A DNA stretch of 64,000 nucleotides, taken from the NCBI RefSeq assembly GCF_000383675.1, contig NZ_KB911824.1, forward strand, positions 62,001 through 126,000, in the 5' to 3' direction. How positions within the stretch are numbered: position 1 is the first letter of the stretch; the number at the start of each line of letters is the position of its first letter. The position numbers were made by a program, and so were the translations under genes. Shown here piece after piece: positions 19,266 to 27,601 of this stretch. The stretch comes from Terracoccus sp. 273MFTsu3.1. GTDB lineage: Bacteria; Actinomycetota; Actinomycetes; Actinomycetales; Dermatophilaceae. The notes under the pieces were generated by a model. The model saw only the letters and a program-made list of their open reading frames with translations, did not search any database and was not told the origin of the DNA.

Positions 19266-20519
19266 TCAGCGGGCGGGTCGGACGGTGCCGGTGACCTCGC
19301 CGAGGCCGATGCGCGAGCCGTCGGGGCCCGGCGCCCAGGCCGTCATGGTGACCGTGTCGCCGTCCTCGAGGAAGCCGCGGGTCGAGCCGTCCGCGAGCGT
19401 CAGCGGCTCGGTGCCGTTCCACGTCAGCTCGAGCAGGCTGCCCCGGGTGTCGCGCGTCGGGCCGCTGATCGTCCCCGAGCCGAAGAGGTCGCCGTCACGC
19501 AGGGAGGCGCCGTTGACGGTGAGGTGCGCGAGCATCTGCGATGGCGACCAGTACATCCCGGCGTGCTCGGGCCGCGAGACGACCGTGCCGTTGAGGCTGA
19601 CCTCGACGTGCACGTCGAGGCCGAAGGCGTCACCGCGCAGATAGGGCAGCACCTCCGGATCCGACTGTCCCGGAAGGGGAACGCGGGCCGCGGCGAGCGC
19701 CTCGAGCGGGGTGACCCACGCCGAGACCGACGTGGCGAAGGACTTGCCGAGGAACGGCCCCAGCGGCACGTACTCCCAGGCCTGAATGTCACGGGCGCTC
19801 CAGTCGTTGAGGATGACGACGCCGAAGAGGTGGTCGAGCGCCTCGTCGACCGAGACGCGCGACCCGAGGGCGGTCGCGCCGCCGACGACGTAGCCCAGCT
19901 CCGCCTCGATGTCGAGACGGACGCTCGGCCCGAAGACGGGGGCGGGGTCGTTCGGGCCCTTGCGCTGGCCCGTCGGGCGGATGACCTCGGTGCCCGAGAC
20001 GACGACGGTGCCGGCGCGGCCGTGGTAGCCGATGGGCAGGTGCTTCCAGTTGGGTGGGAGCGCGGCGTTGTCCGGGCGGAAGATCTGGCCGACGTTGCTC
20101 GCGTGGTCCTCGCTGGCATAGAAGTCGACGTAGTCGGCGACCTCGAGGGGCAGGTGGAGCGTGACCTCCGCGAGGGGGTGCAGGTGCGGCGAGACGCCGT
20201 CGCGGTGCACCTCGTCGCGCAGCACCTCGGTCAGCCACTGCCGGGCGACGGTCCACGCCGGGCGTCCGAGGGCGAGGAAGGCGTTGAGGCTGGGGGTCTG
20301 CCAGGCCGTCGCGAGGTCGGGGCCGTCGCCGACGAGCCCCGCGTCGCGGCCGATCGCGGCCACGGCGCCTGCATCGAGCACGAGGTCACCGATGCGCACC
20401 CCGACGCGCCGCACCGGGTCGGCGGCCGTGCTGAAGACGCCGTAGGGGAGGGTGTCGATGCCGAACAGGTGGTCGGCGGGGACGTCGAGCCAGGTGCTCG
20501 GCCGGGTGGTCGTCGTCAT
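19266..20519 (-). CDS. fahA: Fumarylacetoacetase
   Basis: This is a 417-residue enzyme that splits fumarylacetoacetate into fumarate and acetoacetate, the last step of tyrosine breakdown. The N-terminal domain reads STWLDVPADHLFGIDTLPYG. The catalytic domain has the metal ligands in DIEAELGYVVGG and VVILNDWSARDIQAWEYVPL, then LGPFLGKSFATSVSAWVTPL. The length fits the family. The ATG at 20519 overlaps the stop of the upstream gene (ATGA), so it is translationally coupled to the unknown protein. Both genes are divergent from hmgA. Confidence 0.95.
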   Translation of the reverse strand: MTTTTRPSTWLDVPADHLFGIDTLPYGVFSTAADPVRRVGVRIGDLVLDAGAVAAIGRDAGLVGDGPDLATAWQTPSLNAFLALGRPAWTVARQWLTEVLRDEVHRDGVSPHLHPLAEVTLHLPLEVADYVDFYASEDHASNVGQIFRPDNAALPPNWKHLPIGYHGRAGTVVVSGTEVIRPTGQRKGPNDPAPVFGPSVRLDIEAELGYVVGGATALGSRVSVDEALDHLFGVVILNDWSARDIQAWEYVPLGPFLGKSFATSVSAWVTPLEALAAARVPLPGQSDPEVLPYLRGDAFGLDVHVEVSLNGTVVSRPEHAGMYWSPSQMLAHLTVNGASLRDGDLFGSGTISGPTRDTRGSLLELTWNGTEPLTLADGSTRGFLEDGDTVTMTAWAPGPDGSRIGLGEVTGTVRPAR

Positions 20520-21385
20520 GCGTGGGACTCCTCGGTGGTGATCAGCCCGAGTGCCTCGAGCTCGGTGAGCGGGTCGAGCACGCCGCAGCAGCCGTAGGCC
20601 GTGAAGCTCTCGCGGATGCGTTCCGCGTCGTCGGTGCCCAGACTGGAGACCGCGGTCACGAGCACCTCGGTGTCGCGGCGGGCGAGCTCGCCGGACAGCT
20701 CGCGGGCCTCGGCCCCGGCCAGCGCCTCGTGCGTGGCGAGCAGGACGTTGAGCAGGCCGTGCATCGGCTTGCCCTCCTGCGTGCCGCGGACGACGTGGTG
20801 GAGCCCGCCCGTCAGCTTGAAGGGCAGGCCGCGCAGCACGACGGCATCGAGGAAGCCGGCGAGCGTCGCCTCGTCGGGCCAGGGCCACGCGGGGGTGGCG
20901 CCGGTGCGGAACTTGGCGGTGACGTCGTGCTCGTGGTCGACGGCGTGGGCGATGTCGTCGAGGCCCGACTCCTGGTCCGAGCCCAGGCCGACCTCGACGA
21001 CGAGGGGGATGCCCAGGTCGAGGGCGCGGCGCCAGCCGTCGGGCCCCTCGGTCCAGCCGAGCTCGGCGGCGGACACGAGGACCCGGGGGTCGTCGCGCAG
21101 CAGGTCGACCGCGTCGAGGAGCGGTTCGAGGAGGGAGCCCGGACGGACGACGAGCGAGATCTCGAGCGGCGCCGCGACGGCCCGGTCGTCCCTCGCGGCG
21201 AGGCCGGCGAGCTCGGCCGCCGCGGTGGCCGGCACGAGCAGCGGACCGATGTGGGCGGCATACGGCCCCTCGCGTCGGTCGAGGTGCTCGCGGACGGCGG
21301 CGTCGAGGGGAGCCAGTCCCGGCGGGAACACTGCGGCGTCGTCGACGAGGTGGTCGAAGAGGGGCCCGAACGGCGTCCTTGACAT
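20516..21385 (-). CDS. Conserved protein coupled to fahA, unknown function
   Basis: This is a 289-residue soluble protein that I do not recognise as a named enzyme. Notable blocks are HLVDDAAVFPPGLAPLDAAV at the N-terminus, VVEVGLGSD, TAKFRTGATPAWPWPDE, GLPFKLTGGLHHVVRG and MHGLLNVLLATHEA. The alternating strand/helix pattern and the K-F-R-x-G and F-K-x-T-x-G-L-H-H blocks suggest a TIM-barrel-like fold. I chose the ATG at 21385 (MSRTPFGP), 27 bp inside the longest frame. It shares an ATGA overlap with fahA and a divergent promoter region with hmgA, so it almost surely acts in homogentisate catabolism, perhaps as the missing isomerase. Confidence 0.8.
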   Translation of the reverse strand: MSRTPFGPLFDHLVDDAAVFPPGLAPLDAAVREHLDRREGPYAAHIGPLLVPATAAAELAGLAARDDRAVAAPLEISLVVRPGSLLEPLLDAVDLLRDDPRVLVSAAELGWTEGPDGWRRALDLGIPLVVEVGLGSDQESGLDDIAHAVDHEHDVTAKFRTGATPAWPWPDEATLAGFLDAVVLRGLPFKLTGGLHHVVRGTQEGKPMHGLLNVLLATHEALAGAEARELSGELARRDTEVLVTAVSSLGTDDAERIRESFTAYGCCGVLDPLTELEALGLITTEESHA

Positions 21386-21404
21386 GACCGGGAGCGTACT
21401 CCAC

Positions 21405-21422
21405 TGTTGCAATAGCGATACA
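21405..21422. promoter_or_regulatory. Candidate IclR-type operator between fahA operon and hmgA
   Basis: TGTTGCAATAGCGATACA is an AT-rich, imperfect inverted repeat (TGT...ACA ends) in the 82-bp divergent region. It resembles the degenerate palindromes bound by IclR-family proteins, and the IclR gene follows hmgA. The match is partial. Confidence 0.4.
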
Positions 21423-21467
21423 TCCGCGTCCGCTCATCGGACGCGCTCGACGGAGAGGCCCTCGCCC

Positions 21468-22742
21468 ATGGCGCACTACCAGTCGGTCGGCAGCATCCCG
21501 CCCAAGCGGCACACCCAGCACCGTCGACCCGGCACCGGGACCACGCCGGGCGAGCTCTACTACGAGGAGCTCATGGGCGAGGAGGGCTTCAGCTCGGACA
21601 GCTCGCTGCTCTACCACCGCAACATCCCGTCGACGACGGTCGGCGCCGCCGTGTGGGATGTCCCTGACCAGTCGACGACGCCGAACCACCCGCTGACGCC
21701 CCGGCACCTCAAGCTCCACGACCTCTTCGACGCCGCCTCCGTCGAGCGCACCGACGTCGTCACCGGTCGCCGCCTCGTCCTCGGCAACGGCGACGTGCGC
21801 ATCTCGTATGCCGTCGCCGGCGCACCGAGCCCGTGGTACCGCAACGGGATCGGCGACGAGTGCGTCTACGTCGAGCGCGGCCGAGCTCGCGTCGAGACAG
21901 TCTTCGGCTCCTTCGACGTCGCCGAGGGCGACTACGTCATCATCCCGAGGGCGACGACGCACCGGTGGCTCCCCGAGGTCTCCGGCGACGAGCCGCTGCG
22001 GGCGTACTGCATCGAGGCGAACAGCCACATCGCGCCGCCCAAGCGCTACCTCAGCAAGTACGGCCAGCTCCTCGAGCACGCCCCCTACTGCGAGCGCGAC
22101 CTGCGCCAGCCCGACGGTCCGCTCCTCGCCGAGGACGTCGGCGCCAACCCCGACGAGCAGACCGAGGTCTACATCAAGCACCGCGGCAACGGGCCGGGTG
22201 GCGTCGTCGGCACGATCCACACGCTGCCGTTCCACCCGCTCGACGTCGTCGGCTGGGACGGCTGCCTCTACCCGTACGTCTTCAACGTGCGCGACTTCGA
22301 GCCGATCACCGGCCGCATCCACCAGCCGCCGCCCGTGCACCAGGTCTTCGAGGGCTGGAACTTCGTCATCTGCAACTTCGTGCCCCGCAAGGTCGACTAC
22401 CACCCGCTCGCGATCCCCGTCCCCTACTACCACTCGAACGTCGACAGCGACGAGATCATGTTCTACGTCGACGGCGACTACGAGGCCCGCAAGGGATCGG
22501 GCATCGGCAAGGGGTCGATCTCGGTGCACCCGGGAGGCCACCCGCACGGCCCGCAGCCCGGTGCGACCGAGGGCTCGATCGGCGTCGAGAGCTTCGACGA
22601 GCTCGCCGTCATGGTCGACACGTTCCGCCCGCTCGAGCTCGGCGAGGGCGGTGTGGCCGTGGACGACGGCCTCTACGCGATGTCGTGGTCCAAGGGGGCG
22701 GGGCGGGCGAGGACGTCCGGCGGCGCCCACTCCGAGGGCTGA
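21468..22742 (+). CDS. hmgA: Homogentisate 1,2-dioxygenase
   Basis: This is a 424-residue Fe(II) cupin dioxygenase that opens homogentisate to maleylacetoacetate. The N-terminal part has YYEELMGEEGFSSDSSLLYH. The metal site is recognisable in YYHSNVDSDEIMFYVDGDY and in ISVHPGGHPHGPQPG, which supply the His/Glu/His ligands. The ATG at 21468 follows GGAGAGG. It is divergent from the fahA operon and immediately upstream of the IclR regulator. The frame is intact and of normal length. Confidence 0.95.
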   Translation: MAHYQSVGSIPPKRHTQHRRPGTGTTPGELYYEELMGEEGFSSDSSLLYHRNIPSTTVGAAVWDVPDQSTTPNHPLTPRHLKLHDLFDAASVERTDVVTGRRLVLGNGDVRISYAVAGAPSPWYRNGIGDECVYVERGRARVETVFGSFDVAEGDYVIIPRATTHRWLPEVSGDEPLRAYCIEANSHIAPPKRYLSKYGQLLEHAPYCERDLRQPDGPLLAEDVGANPDEQTEVYIKHRGNGPGGVVGTIHTLPFHPLDVVGWDGCLYPYVFNVRDFEPITGRIHQPPPVHQVFEGWNFVICNFVPRKVDYHPLAIPVPYYHSNVDSDEIMFYVDGDYEARKGSGIGKGSISVHPGGHPHGPQPGATEGSIGVESFDELAVMVDTFRPLELGEGGVAVDDGLYAMSWSKGAGRARTSGGAHSEG

Positions 22743-22746
22743 CCGC

Positions 22747-23418
22747 GTGCCCGGTCCGGCTGCCCCACGAGGTGAGTCCTCCCAGACGCTCGACCGCGGC
22801 ATCCGCGTGCTCGAGACGCTCGCGGGCACCGAGGGGGCGGCAGGCCTGACGATCACCGAGCTCGCAGCGGACCTCGGCGTCGGACGACCCGTCGTCTACC
22901 GCCTCGTGACGACGCTCGAGGACCACCACCTCGTCTCCCGGGCATCCGACGGGCGGGTGCGTCTGGCGTTGGGCATCAGCCGACTCGCCTCTGCCGTGAC
23001 TCCCGTCGTGCGCAGCGAGGCCCGGCCCGTGCTGCGCGGCCTCGCCGACGCCGTGGGGGCGACGGCGCACCTGACGATCGCCGAGGGCGACGAGGCCCTG
23101 GCCCTCGTCGTCGTCGAGCCGTCGTGGACCGACGTCCACGTCGCCTACCGCTCGGGCGCCCGACACCGGCTCGACCAGGGCGCTGCGGGACGCGCGATCC
23201 TCGCGGGTCGGGCGGGGAGGAGCGGCGTCGTCGGCACCGACGGGGAGCTGCAGGCCGGCGCGCACGGGCTCGCGGTGTCGCTGTCGACCCGTACCGATCC
23301 GCTCCCGGGAGGCGTCGAGGCCTCGGTCGGTGTCGTCTCCCTCGAGCCGCTCGACGTGCGCACCGTGGGCCCGCGGCTCGAGGACGCCGCTCGCGCCCTC
23401 CGAGCCGTCCTCCGCTGA
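22747..23418 (+). CDS. IclR family transcriptional regulator
   Basis: This is a 223-residue IclR-type regulator. The winged helix lies at residues 12-70 (SSQTLDRGIRVLETLAG, LTITELAADLGVGRPVVYRL), and a GAF-like effector domain follows, with HLTIAEGDEALALVVVEP and HRLDQGAAGRAILAG. The start is GTG at 22747, five bases after the hmgA stop, with GAGGG nine bases before it. The C-terminal part is shorter than the usual 250-residue family length. Its position makes it the probable regulator of hmgA and fahA, with homogentisate or a related acid as effector. Confidence 0.85.
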   Translation: MPGPAAPRGESSQTLDRGIRVLETLAGTEGAAGLTITELAADLGVGRPVVYRLVTTLEDHHLVSRASDGRVRLALGISRLASAVTPVVRSEARPVLRGLADAVGATAHLTIAEGDEALALVVVEPSWTDVHVAYRSGARHRLDQGAAGRAILAGRAGRSGVVGTDGELQAGAHGLAVSLSTRTDPLPGGVEASVGVVSLEPLDVRTVGPRLEDAARALRAVLR

Positions 23419-23444
23419 CCTCTCCCGCGCCCTCGTCGCGCACC

Positions 23445-23510
23445 ACTCGAGTGAGCGCGCAACCCCAGTCGAGTGAGCGCGCAACCCCAGTCGAGTGAGC
23501 GCGGGTTCCC
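23445..23510 (+). repeat. 22-bp repeat array, left arm (3 units)
   Basis: Three 22-bp units begin at 23445, 23467 and 23489. The consensus is ANTCGAGTGAGCGCGCAACC plus CC; the third unit ends GGGTTCCC instead. The core ACTCGAGTGAGCGC is the inverse of the core in the right arm. It lies in the gap between the convergent iclR and pncA genes. Confidence 0.9.
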
Positions 23511-23535
23511 TTGTGACCGGGGCGTGTGGGACGAA

Positions 23536-23620
23536 GCGCTCACTCGAGTGGTACGGGGCGCTCACTCGAGTGGTACGGCGCGCTCACTCGAGTGGTACGG
23601 GGCGCTCACTCGAGTGGGAT
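23536..23620 (-). repeat. 22-bp repeat array, right arm (4 units, inverted)
   Basis: Four units begin at 23536, 23558, 23580 and 23602, each reading GCGCTCACTCGAGTGG and then TACG (GATG in the last). The period is exactly 22 bp. Each contains the 10-bp palindrome CACTCGAGTG. Relative to the left arm the units are inverted, so the two arms could pair as one long stem around 23511-23535. Confidence 0.9.
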
Positions 23621-23654
23621 GAGGGAATGGGCTACGGGGGCGTGCGGGGAAGGG

Positions 23655-24269
23655 TCAGCTGCCCACGTGTGGGGAGCCGAGCAGGCGCACGCCTGCCTCG
23701 CGCAGGCCCGCGAGCGCCGCGTCGGTCGTGGCCCGCCACACGCCCGCGGTGAGGTCGAGCAGCACCGTGGTCTCGAAGCCCTCACGCTGCGCGTCGGCCG
23801 CGGTGGCCCGCACGCAGTGGTCGGTCGCGATGCCGACGACGTCGACGCGGGAGACGCCGCGTTCGGTGAGCCACGCAGCAAGGGTGCTGTGCTGTTCGTC
23901 GTCCGACCGTCCCTCGAATCCGCTGTAGGCAGCGGCATGCTCGCCCTTGCGGAAGACCGCCTCGACGTGACCCAGGGCGCCGGCGAGTCTGGGGTGGAAC
24001 TCGGCACCCTCGCTGCCGGCGACGCAGTGCACGGGCCACGAGTCGACGAAGTCGGGGGCCGACGAGAAGTGCGGTCCGGGGTCGACGTGCCAGTCGGCGG
24101 TCGCGACGACGTGGTCGTAGTCCGCAGCGTGCCGGCTCACGTGCTCGCTCACCTCGCGGGCGACGTCCGCGCCCCCGGTGACGGCGAGGGACCCGCCCTC
24201 GCAGAAGTCGTTCTGGACGTCGACGATGATCAGCGCTCGTGCGCCGTCGGCATGCGTGGATCCGGCCAT
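23655..24269 (-). CDS. pncA: Nicotinamidase
   Basis: This is a 204-residue isochorismatase-like hydrolase that deamidates nicotinamide to nicotinate for NAD salvage. The catalytic triad is visible: Asp17 (IIVDVQNDF), Lys108 (VFRKGEH) and Cys152 (ATDHCVRATA). Metal ligands Asp59, His61 and His67 are in DWHVDPGPHF. KGEHAAAYSGFEG is typical of nicotinamidases rather than isochorismatases. The ATG is at 24269. It lies 3 bp from pncB and forms an operon with it, so two consecutive NAD-salvage steps are made together. Confidence 0.93.
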   Translation of the reverse strand: MAGSTHADGARALIIVDVQNDFCEGGSLAVTGGADVAREVSEHVSRHAADYDHVVATADWHVDPGPHFSSAPDFVDSWPVHCVAGSEGAEFHPRLAGALGHVEAVFRKGEHAAAYSGFEGRSDDEQHSTLAAWLTERGVSRVDVVGIATDHCVRATAADAQREGFETTVLLDLTAGVWRATTDAALAGLREAGVRLLGSPHVGS

Positions 24270-24272
24270 GGC

Positions 24273-25586
24273 TCAGTCCTTCTCGTAGACGGTGGGGATC
24301 ACGGGCTCGCCTCGCGACAGCTGGGCCGCCGCCCGGGGCAGCTCCGCGCGCGAGGCCTCATGGCGGGCACGGGCCTCGTGGATGTCCTGGTGGTCGACGA
24401 CCTCGCCGGCGCGGACGAGGTCGATCATGAGCCGACGGTCGTTGCCGTCGTCGCGCGGCTGCTCACCGATGCCGATGACCTCGGCCTGCGCGATCCCGTC
24501 GCGGCCGAGGCGCCGCATGGCCCACTTGCGTCCCCCGATCGACGTCTTGTCCTTGCTCTTCTTCTCGACGCCCCGCATCTGCCCCGACGCGTCCTCTCGC
24601 TGGACGAGCTTGTAGACCATGGAAGCCGTGGGCGCTCCGGATCCGGTCACGAGCGCCGTGCCGACGCCGTAGCCGCTGACCGGACCGGCCGCGAGGCCGG
24701 CGATGGCGTACTCGTCGAGGTCGGAGGTGACGATGATCCTCGTGTCGGTGTTGCCCGCGGCGTCGAGCTGGGCGCGCACCTCGGTGGCCTGGATGAGCAG
24801 GTCGCCCGAGTCGAGCCGAACCGCTCCCAGCTCGGGTCCGGCGATCTCCATGGCGAGGGCGACGGCCGTCCGGACGTCGTAGGTGTCGACGAGGAGGGTG
24901 GTGCCCTTGCCGAGCGACTCGACCTGAGCGGTGAAGGCCTCCTTCTCCGAGTCGTAGAGGAGGGTGAAGGCGTGCGCGGCCGTGCCCGTCGTCGGCACGC
25001 CGTAGCGACGCCCGGCCTCGAGGTTGCTCGTCGCGTCGAACCCGGCGACGTAGGCCGCCCGAGCGGCCGCGACGGCCGACTCCTCGTGGGTGCGTCGTGA
25101 GCCCATCTCGATGCACGGCCTGCCCATGGCGGCGGTCGTCATGCGCGAGGCCGCGGACGCGATCGCCGTGTCGTGGTTGAGGATCGAGAGAACGAGCGTC
25201 TCGAGGATGACGCCCTCGGCGAAGGTGGACTCGACGACGAGCACCGGAGACTGCGGGAAGTAGCACTCGCCCTCGGCGTAGCCGCTGACGTGACCGGAGA
25301 AGCGGTAGTCGGCGAGCCACTCGACGGTGGCCCGGTCGACGACCTTGCGGTCGGAGAGGAAACGCAGCTCGTCGTCACCGAAGCGGAACTGCTCGAGCGC
25401 CTCGAGCACCCGGCCCGTCCCCGCGATGACCCCGTAGCGACGTCCGTCGGGCAGCCGGCGGGCGAACGCCTCGAAGACGCAGCGCCGGTGCGCCTCGCCC
25501 GAGGCGAGGGCGGCCTGGAGCATCGTCAGCTCGTAGTGGTCGGTCAGCAGCGCCGTGCTCGCGGCGCGAGGGCTCGTCGGGCTCAC
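24273..25586 (-). CDS. pncB: Nicotinate phosphoribosyltransferase
   Basis: This is a 437-residue enzyme joining nicotinate to PRPP to give nicotinate mononucleotide. It opens TALLTDHYELTMLQAAL and contains FEAFARRLPDGRRYGVIAGTG, then GSRRTHEESAV (the phosphohistidine region), LLVDTYDVRTAVALA, VRLDSGDLLIQA and IIVTSDLDEYAIAGLA (the phosphate-binding end of the barrel). The ATG at 25586 is used. It is the first gene of the pncB-pncA operon and divergent from clpS. The pncB/clpS divergence is conserved in actinobacteria, for example pncB1-Rv1331 of M. tuberculosis. Confidence 0.95.
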   Translation of the reverse strand: MSPTSPRAASTALLTDHYELTMLQAALASGEAHRRCVFEAFARRLPDGRRYGVIAGTGRVLEALEQFRFGDDELRFLSDRKVVDRATVEWLADYRFSGHVSGYAEGECYFPQSPVLVVESTFAEGVILETLVLSILNHDTAIASAASRMTTAAMGRPCIEMGSRRTHEESAVAAARAAYVAGFDATSNLEAGRRYGVPTTGTAAHAFTLLYDSEKEAFTAQVESLGKGTTLLVDTYDVRTAVALAMEIAGPELGAVRLDSGDLLIQATEVRAQLDAAGNTDTRIIVTSDLDEYAIAGLAAGPVSGYGVGTALVTGSGAPTASMVYKLVQREDASGQMRGVEKKSKDKTSIGGRKWAMRRLGRDGIAQAEVIGIGEQPRDDGNDRRLMIDLVRAGEVVDHQDIHEARARHEASRAELPRAAAQLSRGEPVIPTVYEKD

Positions 25587-25658
25587 GTGCCCACCCTAGG
25601 TGTCACCGGCCCCCGGGGACCGTCCGCCTCACGCCCTCGGTGGACCTAGGGTGGCTCT

Positions 25659-25964
25659 GTGAGCCCAGCCACCCTCTCCCTCGCTCCCGTCGAGCAGGAG
25701 GTGACGTCCACCGACGAGGTCGTCGCACCCGACGTGCCGTGGGTGACGATCGTCTGGAACGACCCCGTCAACCTCATGACCTACGTGACGTGGGTCTTCG
25801 AGACGTACTTCGGCTACGCCCGTCCCAAGGCGGAGAAGCTGATGATGGACGTCCACGTCAAGGGCCGCGCGGTCGTCTCCAACGGTCCCCGCGAGTCGAT
25901 GGAGCGCGACGCCGAGGCGTTGCAGGGCTACGGCCTCTGGGCCACGTTCGAGAAGGACAGCTGA
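25659..25964 (+). CDS. clpS: ClpS adaptor for the Clp protease
   Basis: This is a 101-residue adaptor that passes N-degron substrates to ClpC/ClpA. The core [20 protein letters not shown], the histidine in [12 protein letters not shown] and the C-terminal [17 protein letters not shown] are classic ClpS. The start is GTG at 25659. It overlaps the DUF2017 gene by one base (TGATG). Its position between pncB and DUF2017 matches the conserved actinobacterial order. Confidence 0.95.
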   Translation: MSPATLSLAPVEQEVTSTDEVVAPDVPWVTIVWNDPVNLMTYVTWVFETYFGYARPKAEKLMMDVHVKGRAVVSNGPRESMERDAEALQGYGLWATFEKDS

Positions 25965-26659
25965 TGGCCCGCGCCTTCCTGCGCGAGAAGGACCACTACG
26001 TCGCGCTCCTCGAGTCCACCGAGCGCACGGTGCTCCTCGGCCTCATGCAGCAGACGCGGCTGCTGCTCTCGCCCGAGATCGAGCCGACCGGTGACGCGTT
26101 CGACGACCTCGTGGCGTCCATGGGCCTGTCGCTGAGCGCTGCCGACCAGCAGACCGACTCGGCGTCGCTCGAGGACCGCGACCCGGCTCTCGACCGGCTC
26201 CTGCCGACGGCCCATCGCGGTGACCACGAGATCGCGGCCGAGTTCCGTCGCCTCACCGAGGAGGGCCTGCGCCAGCGCAAGAGCGGCAACCTCGACGTCG
26301 CGCTCGCGTGCGTCGACGAGGCGGTCGGCAACCGGGTCGTGCTCGACGAGTCGCAGGCGCCGGCCTTCCTCATGGCGCTCACCGACGTGCGCCTGCTCCT
26401 CGGGGAACGCATGGGCATGCGCACCGAGGAGGACGCCGAGGCGCTGCACGCCGCGATGGACGACATCGAGGACGACGACCCGCTCGGCTACGCCATGGCG
26501 TGGTACGACTTCCTCACCTGGCTGCAGGAGACCCTCACCCACGCGCTCATGGGCACCGACCTGCGTGACGTCGTGGCGGCATACGACGACGACCTCGACG
26601 ACGACCTCGACGACGACCTCGACGACGACGAAGGTCGGCGCCCGGACAACACGGTGTGA
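25964..26659 (+). CDS. DUF2017 family protein
   Basis: This is a 231-residue actinobacterial protein of unknown function, always found after clpS. It is mostly helical and acidic, with blocks LESTERTVLLGLMQQTRLLL and WYDFLTWLQETLTHAL. The C-terminus is a run of acidic DDDL units encoded by tandem 12-bp GACGACGACCTC repeats (about 26586-26630). The ATG at 25964 overlaps the clpS stop, so translation is coupled. A link to ClpS-dependent proteolysis is suggested only by gene order. Confidence 0.88.
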   Translation: MARAFLREKDHYVALLESTERTVLLGLMQQTRLLLSPEIEPTGDAFDDLVASMGLSLSAADQQTDSASLEDRDPALDRLLPTAHRGDHEIAAEFRRLTEEGLRQRKSGNLDVALACVDEAVGNRVVLDESQAPAFLMALTDVRLLLGERMGMRTEEDAEALHAAMDDIEDDDPLGYAMAWYDFLTWLQETLTHALMGTDLRDVVAAYDDDLDDDLDDDLDDDEGRRPDNTV

Positions 26660-26715
26660 CGCACCCGACGCCGCGCCGTCGGGCCGGAGTCGGTGCCGGC
26701 ACCTAGGCTCGTGAC

Positions 26716-27483
26716 GTGGACGTCACGATCGTCGGGTGCTCGGGATCCTTCGCGGGTCCACGCTCGCCCGCCTCGTCCTACCTCGTCCGCACCGAGCACG
26801 AGGGCCGCACGTGGAGCATCGTGCTCGACCTCGGCAACGGCGCCCTCGGCGCCCTGCAGCGCCACATCGAGCCGTATGCCGTCGACGCGGTGCTGCTCAG
26901 CCACCTGCACGTCGACCACTGCATCGACATGTGCGGGCTCTACGTCATGATGCGCTACCTCCCCGGCGGACCCGGGCGCGCGACGATGCCGGTCTGGGGT
27001 CCCGCGGGCACCGGAGTGCACCTTGCCCGCGCGTACGGCGGTGGCGAGGCCGAGGGTGTCCTGTCCGTCTTCGACTTCCACGACCTGCGCCACCGCGAGC
27101 CGGTCACGGTCGGTCCGTTCACGATCACGCCGGTCCACGTCAACCACCCGGTCGAGGCCTACGGCTTCCGGGTCGAGGCCGACGGTCGCGTGCTCGCCTA
27201 CACCGGCGACACCGACTCGTGCGACCAGCTCGACGAGCTCATGACGGGCGCCGACCTCGTGCTCGCCGACTCGGCCTTCGTCGAGGGTCGCGACACGGTG
27301 CCCGACATCCACCTCTCGGGTCGCCGCGCCGCCGAGGCGGCCGTCCGGGCCGGGGGAGTACGCCGCCTCATGCTCACCCACATCCCGGCCTGGAACGACC
27401 CCGAGGTGTGTCGGGAGGAGGCCGCCGCGGTGTGGCCGGGATGCGTCGAGCTCGCCGAGCCGGACGCCACCTACCGCCTCTGA
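26716..27483 (+). CDS. MBL-fold hydrolase, Rv1339-like cyclic nucleotide phosphodiesterase
   Basis: This is a 255-residue metallo-beta-lactamase-fold protein. The metal motif LLSHLHVDHCID (HxHxDH) is near residue 62, and later ligands are in VHVNHPVEAYG, YTGDTD and LTHIPAWND. It sits where M. tuberculosis has Rv1339, between the clpS-DUF2017 block and rph-rdgB. Rv1339 has been reported as an atypical class II phosphodiesterase that lowers cAMP, so the same role is likely here. It starts with GTG at 26716. An RNase Z-like function is the main alternative. Confidence 0.78.
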   Translation: MDVTIVGCSGSFAGPRSPASSYLVRTEHEGRTWSIVLDLGNGALGALQRHIEPYAVDAVLLSHLHVDHCIDMCGLYVMMRYLPGGPGRATMPVWGPAGTGVHLARAYGGGEAEGVLSVFDFHDLRHREPVTVGPFTITPVHVNHPVEAYGFRVEADGRVLAYTGDTDSCDQLDELMTGADLVLADSAFVEGRDTVPDIHLSGRRAAEAAVRAGGVRRLMLTHIPAWNDPEVCREEAAAVWPGCVELAEPDATYRL

Positions 27484-27601
27484 CGGTCCGGCTGCGGGTG
27501 ACGGCCCCGGAACCCGGGTATGGACCGTGACGGTGCGTCGCGCGCCCGGCAGTCGCCGGACGTTCGCCGACGACCGGAACGACCGAACCAAGGAGGCACC
27601 G

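Noticed and set aside
19244-19269. CTGAGG...CCTCAG as a terminator between MFS and fahA
   Set aside because: Only six bases per arm with a 14-nt loop, overlapping both stop codons. It is mentioned with the MFS gene but is too weak for its own entry.
20600-22856. Long minus-strand frame upstream of fahA reading over hmgA
   Set aside because: fahA starts at 20519 (ATG, coupled to the gene before it). The upstream part of the frame is antisense to hmgA and the fahA-linked gene.
23445-23620. 22-bp repeat arrays as CRISPR or as a gene
   Set aside because: There are no unique spacers, the units are inverted between arms, and no cas genes are near. Open frames across them have no start signal or family.
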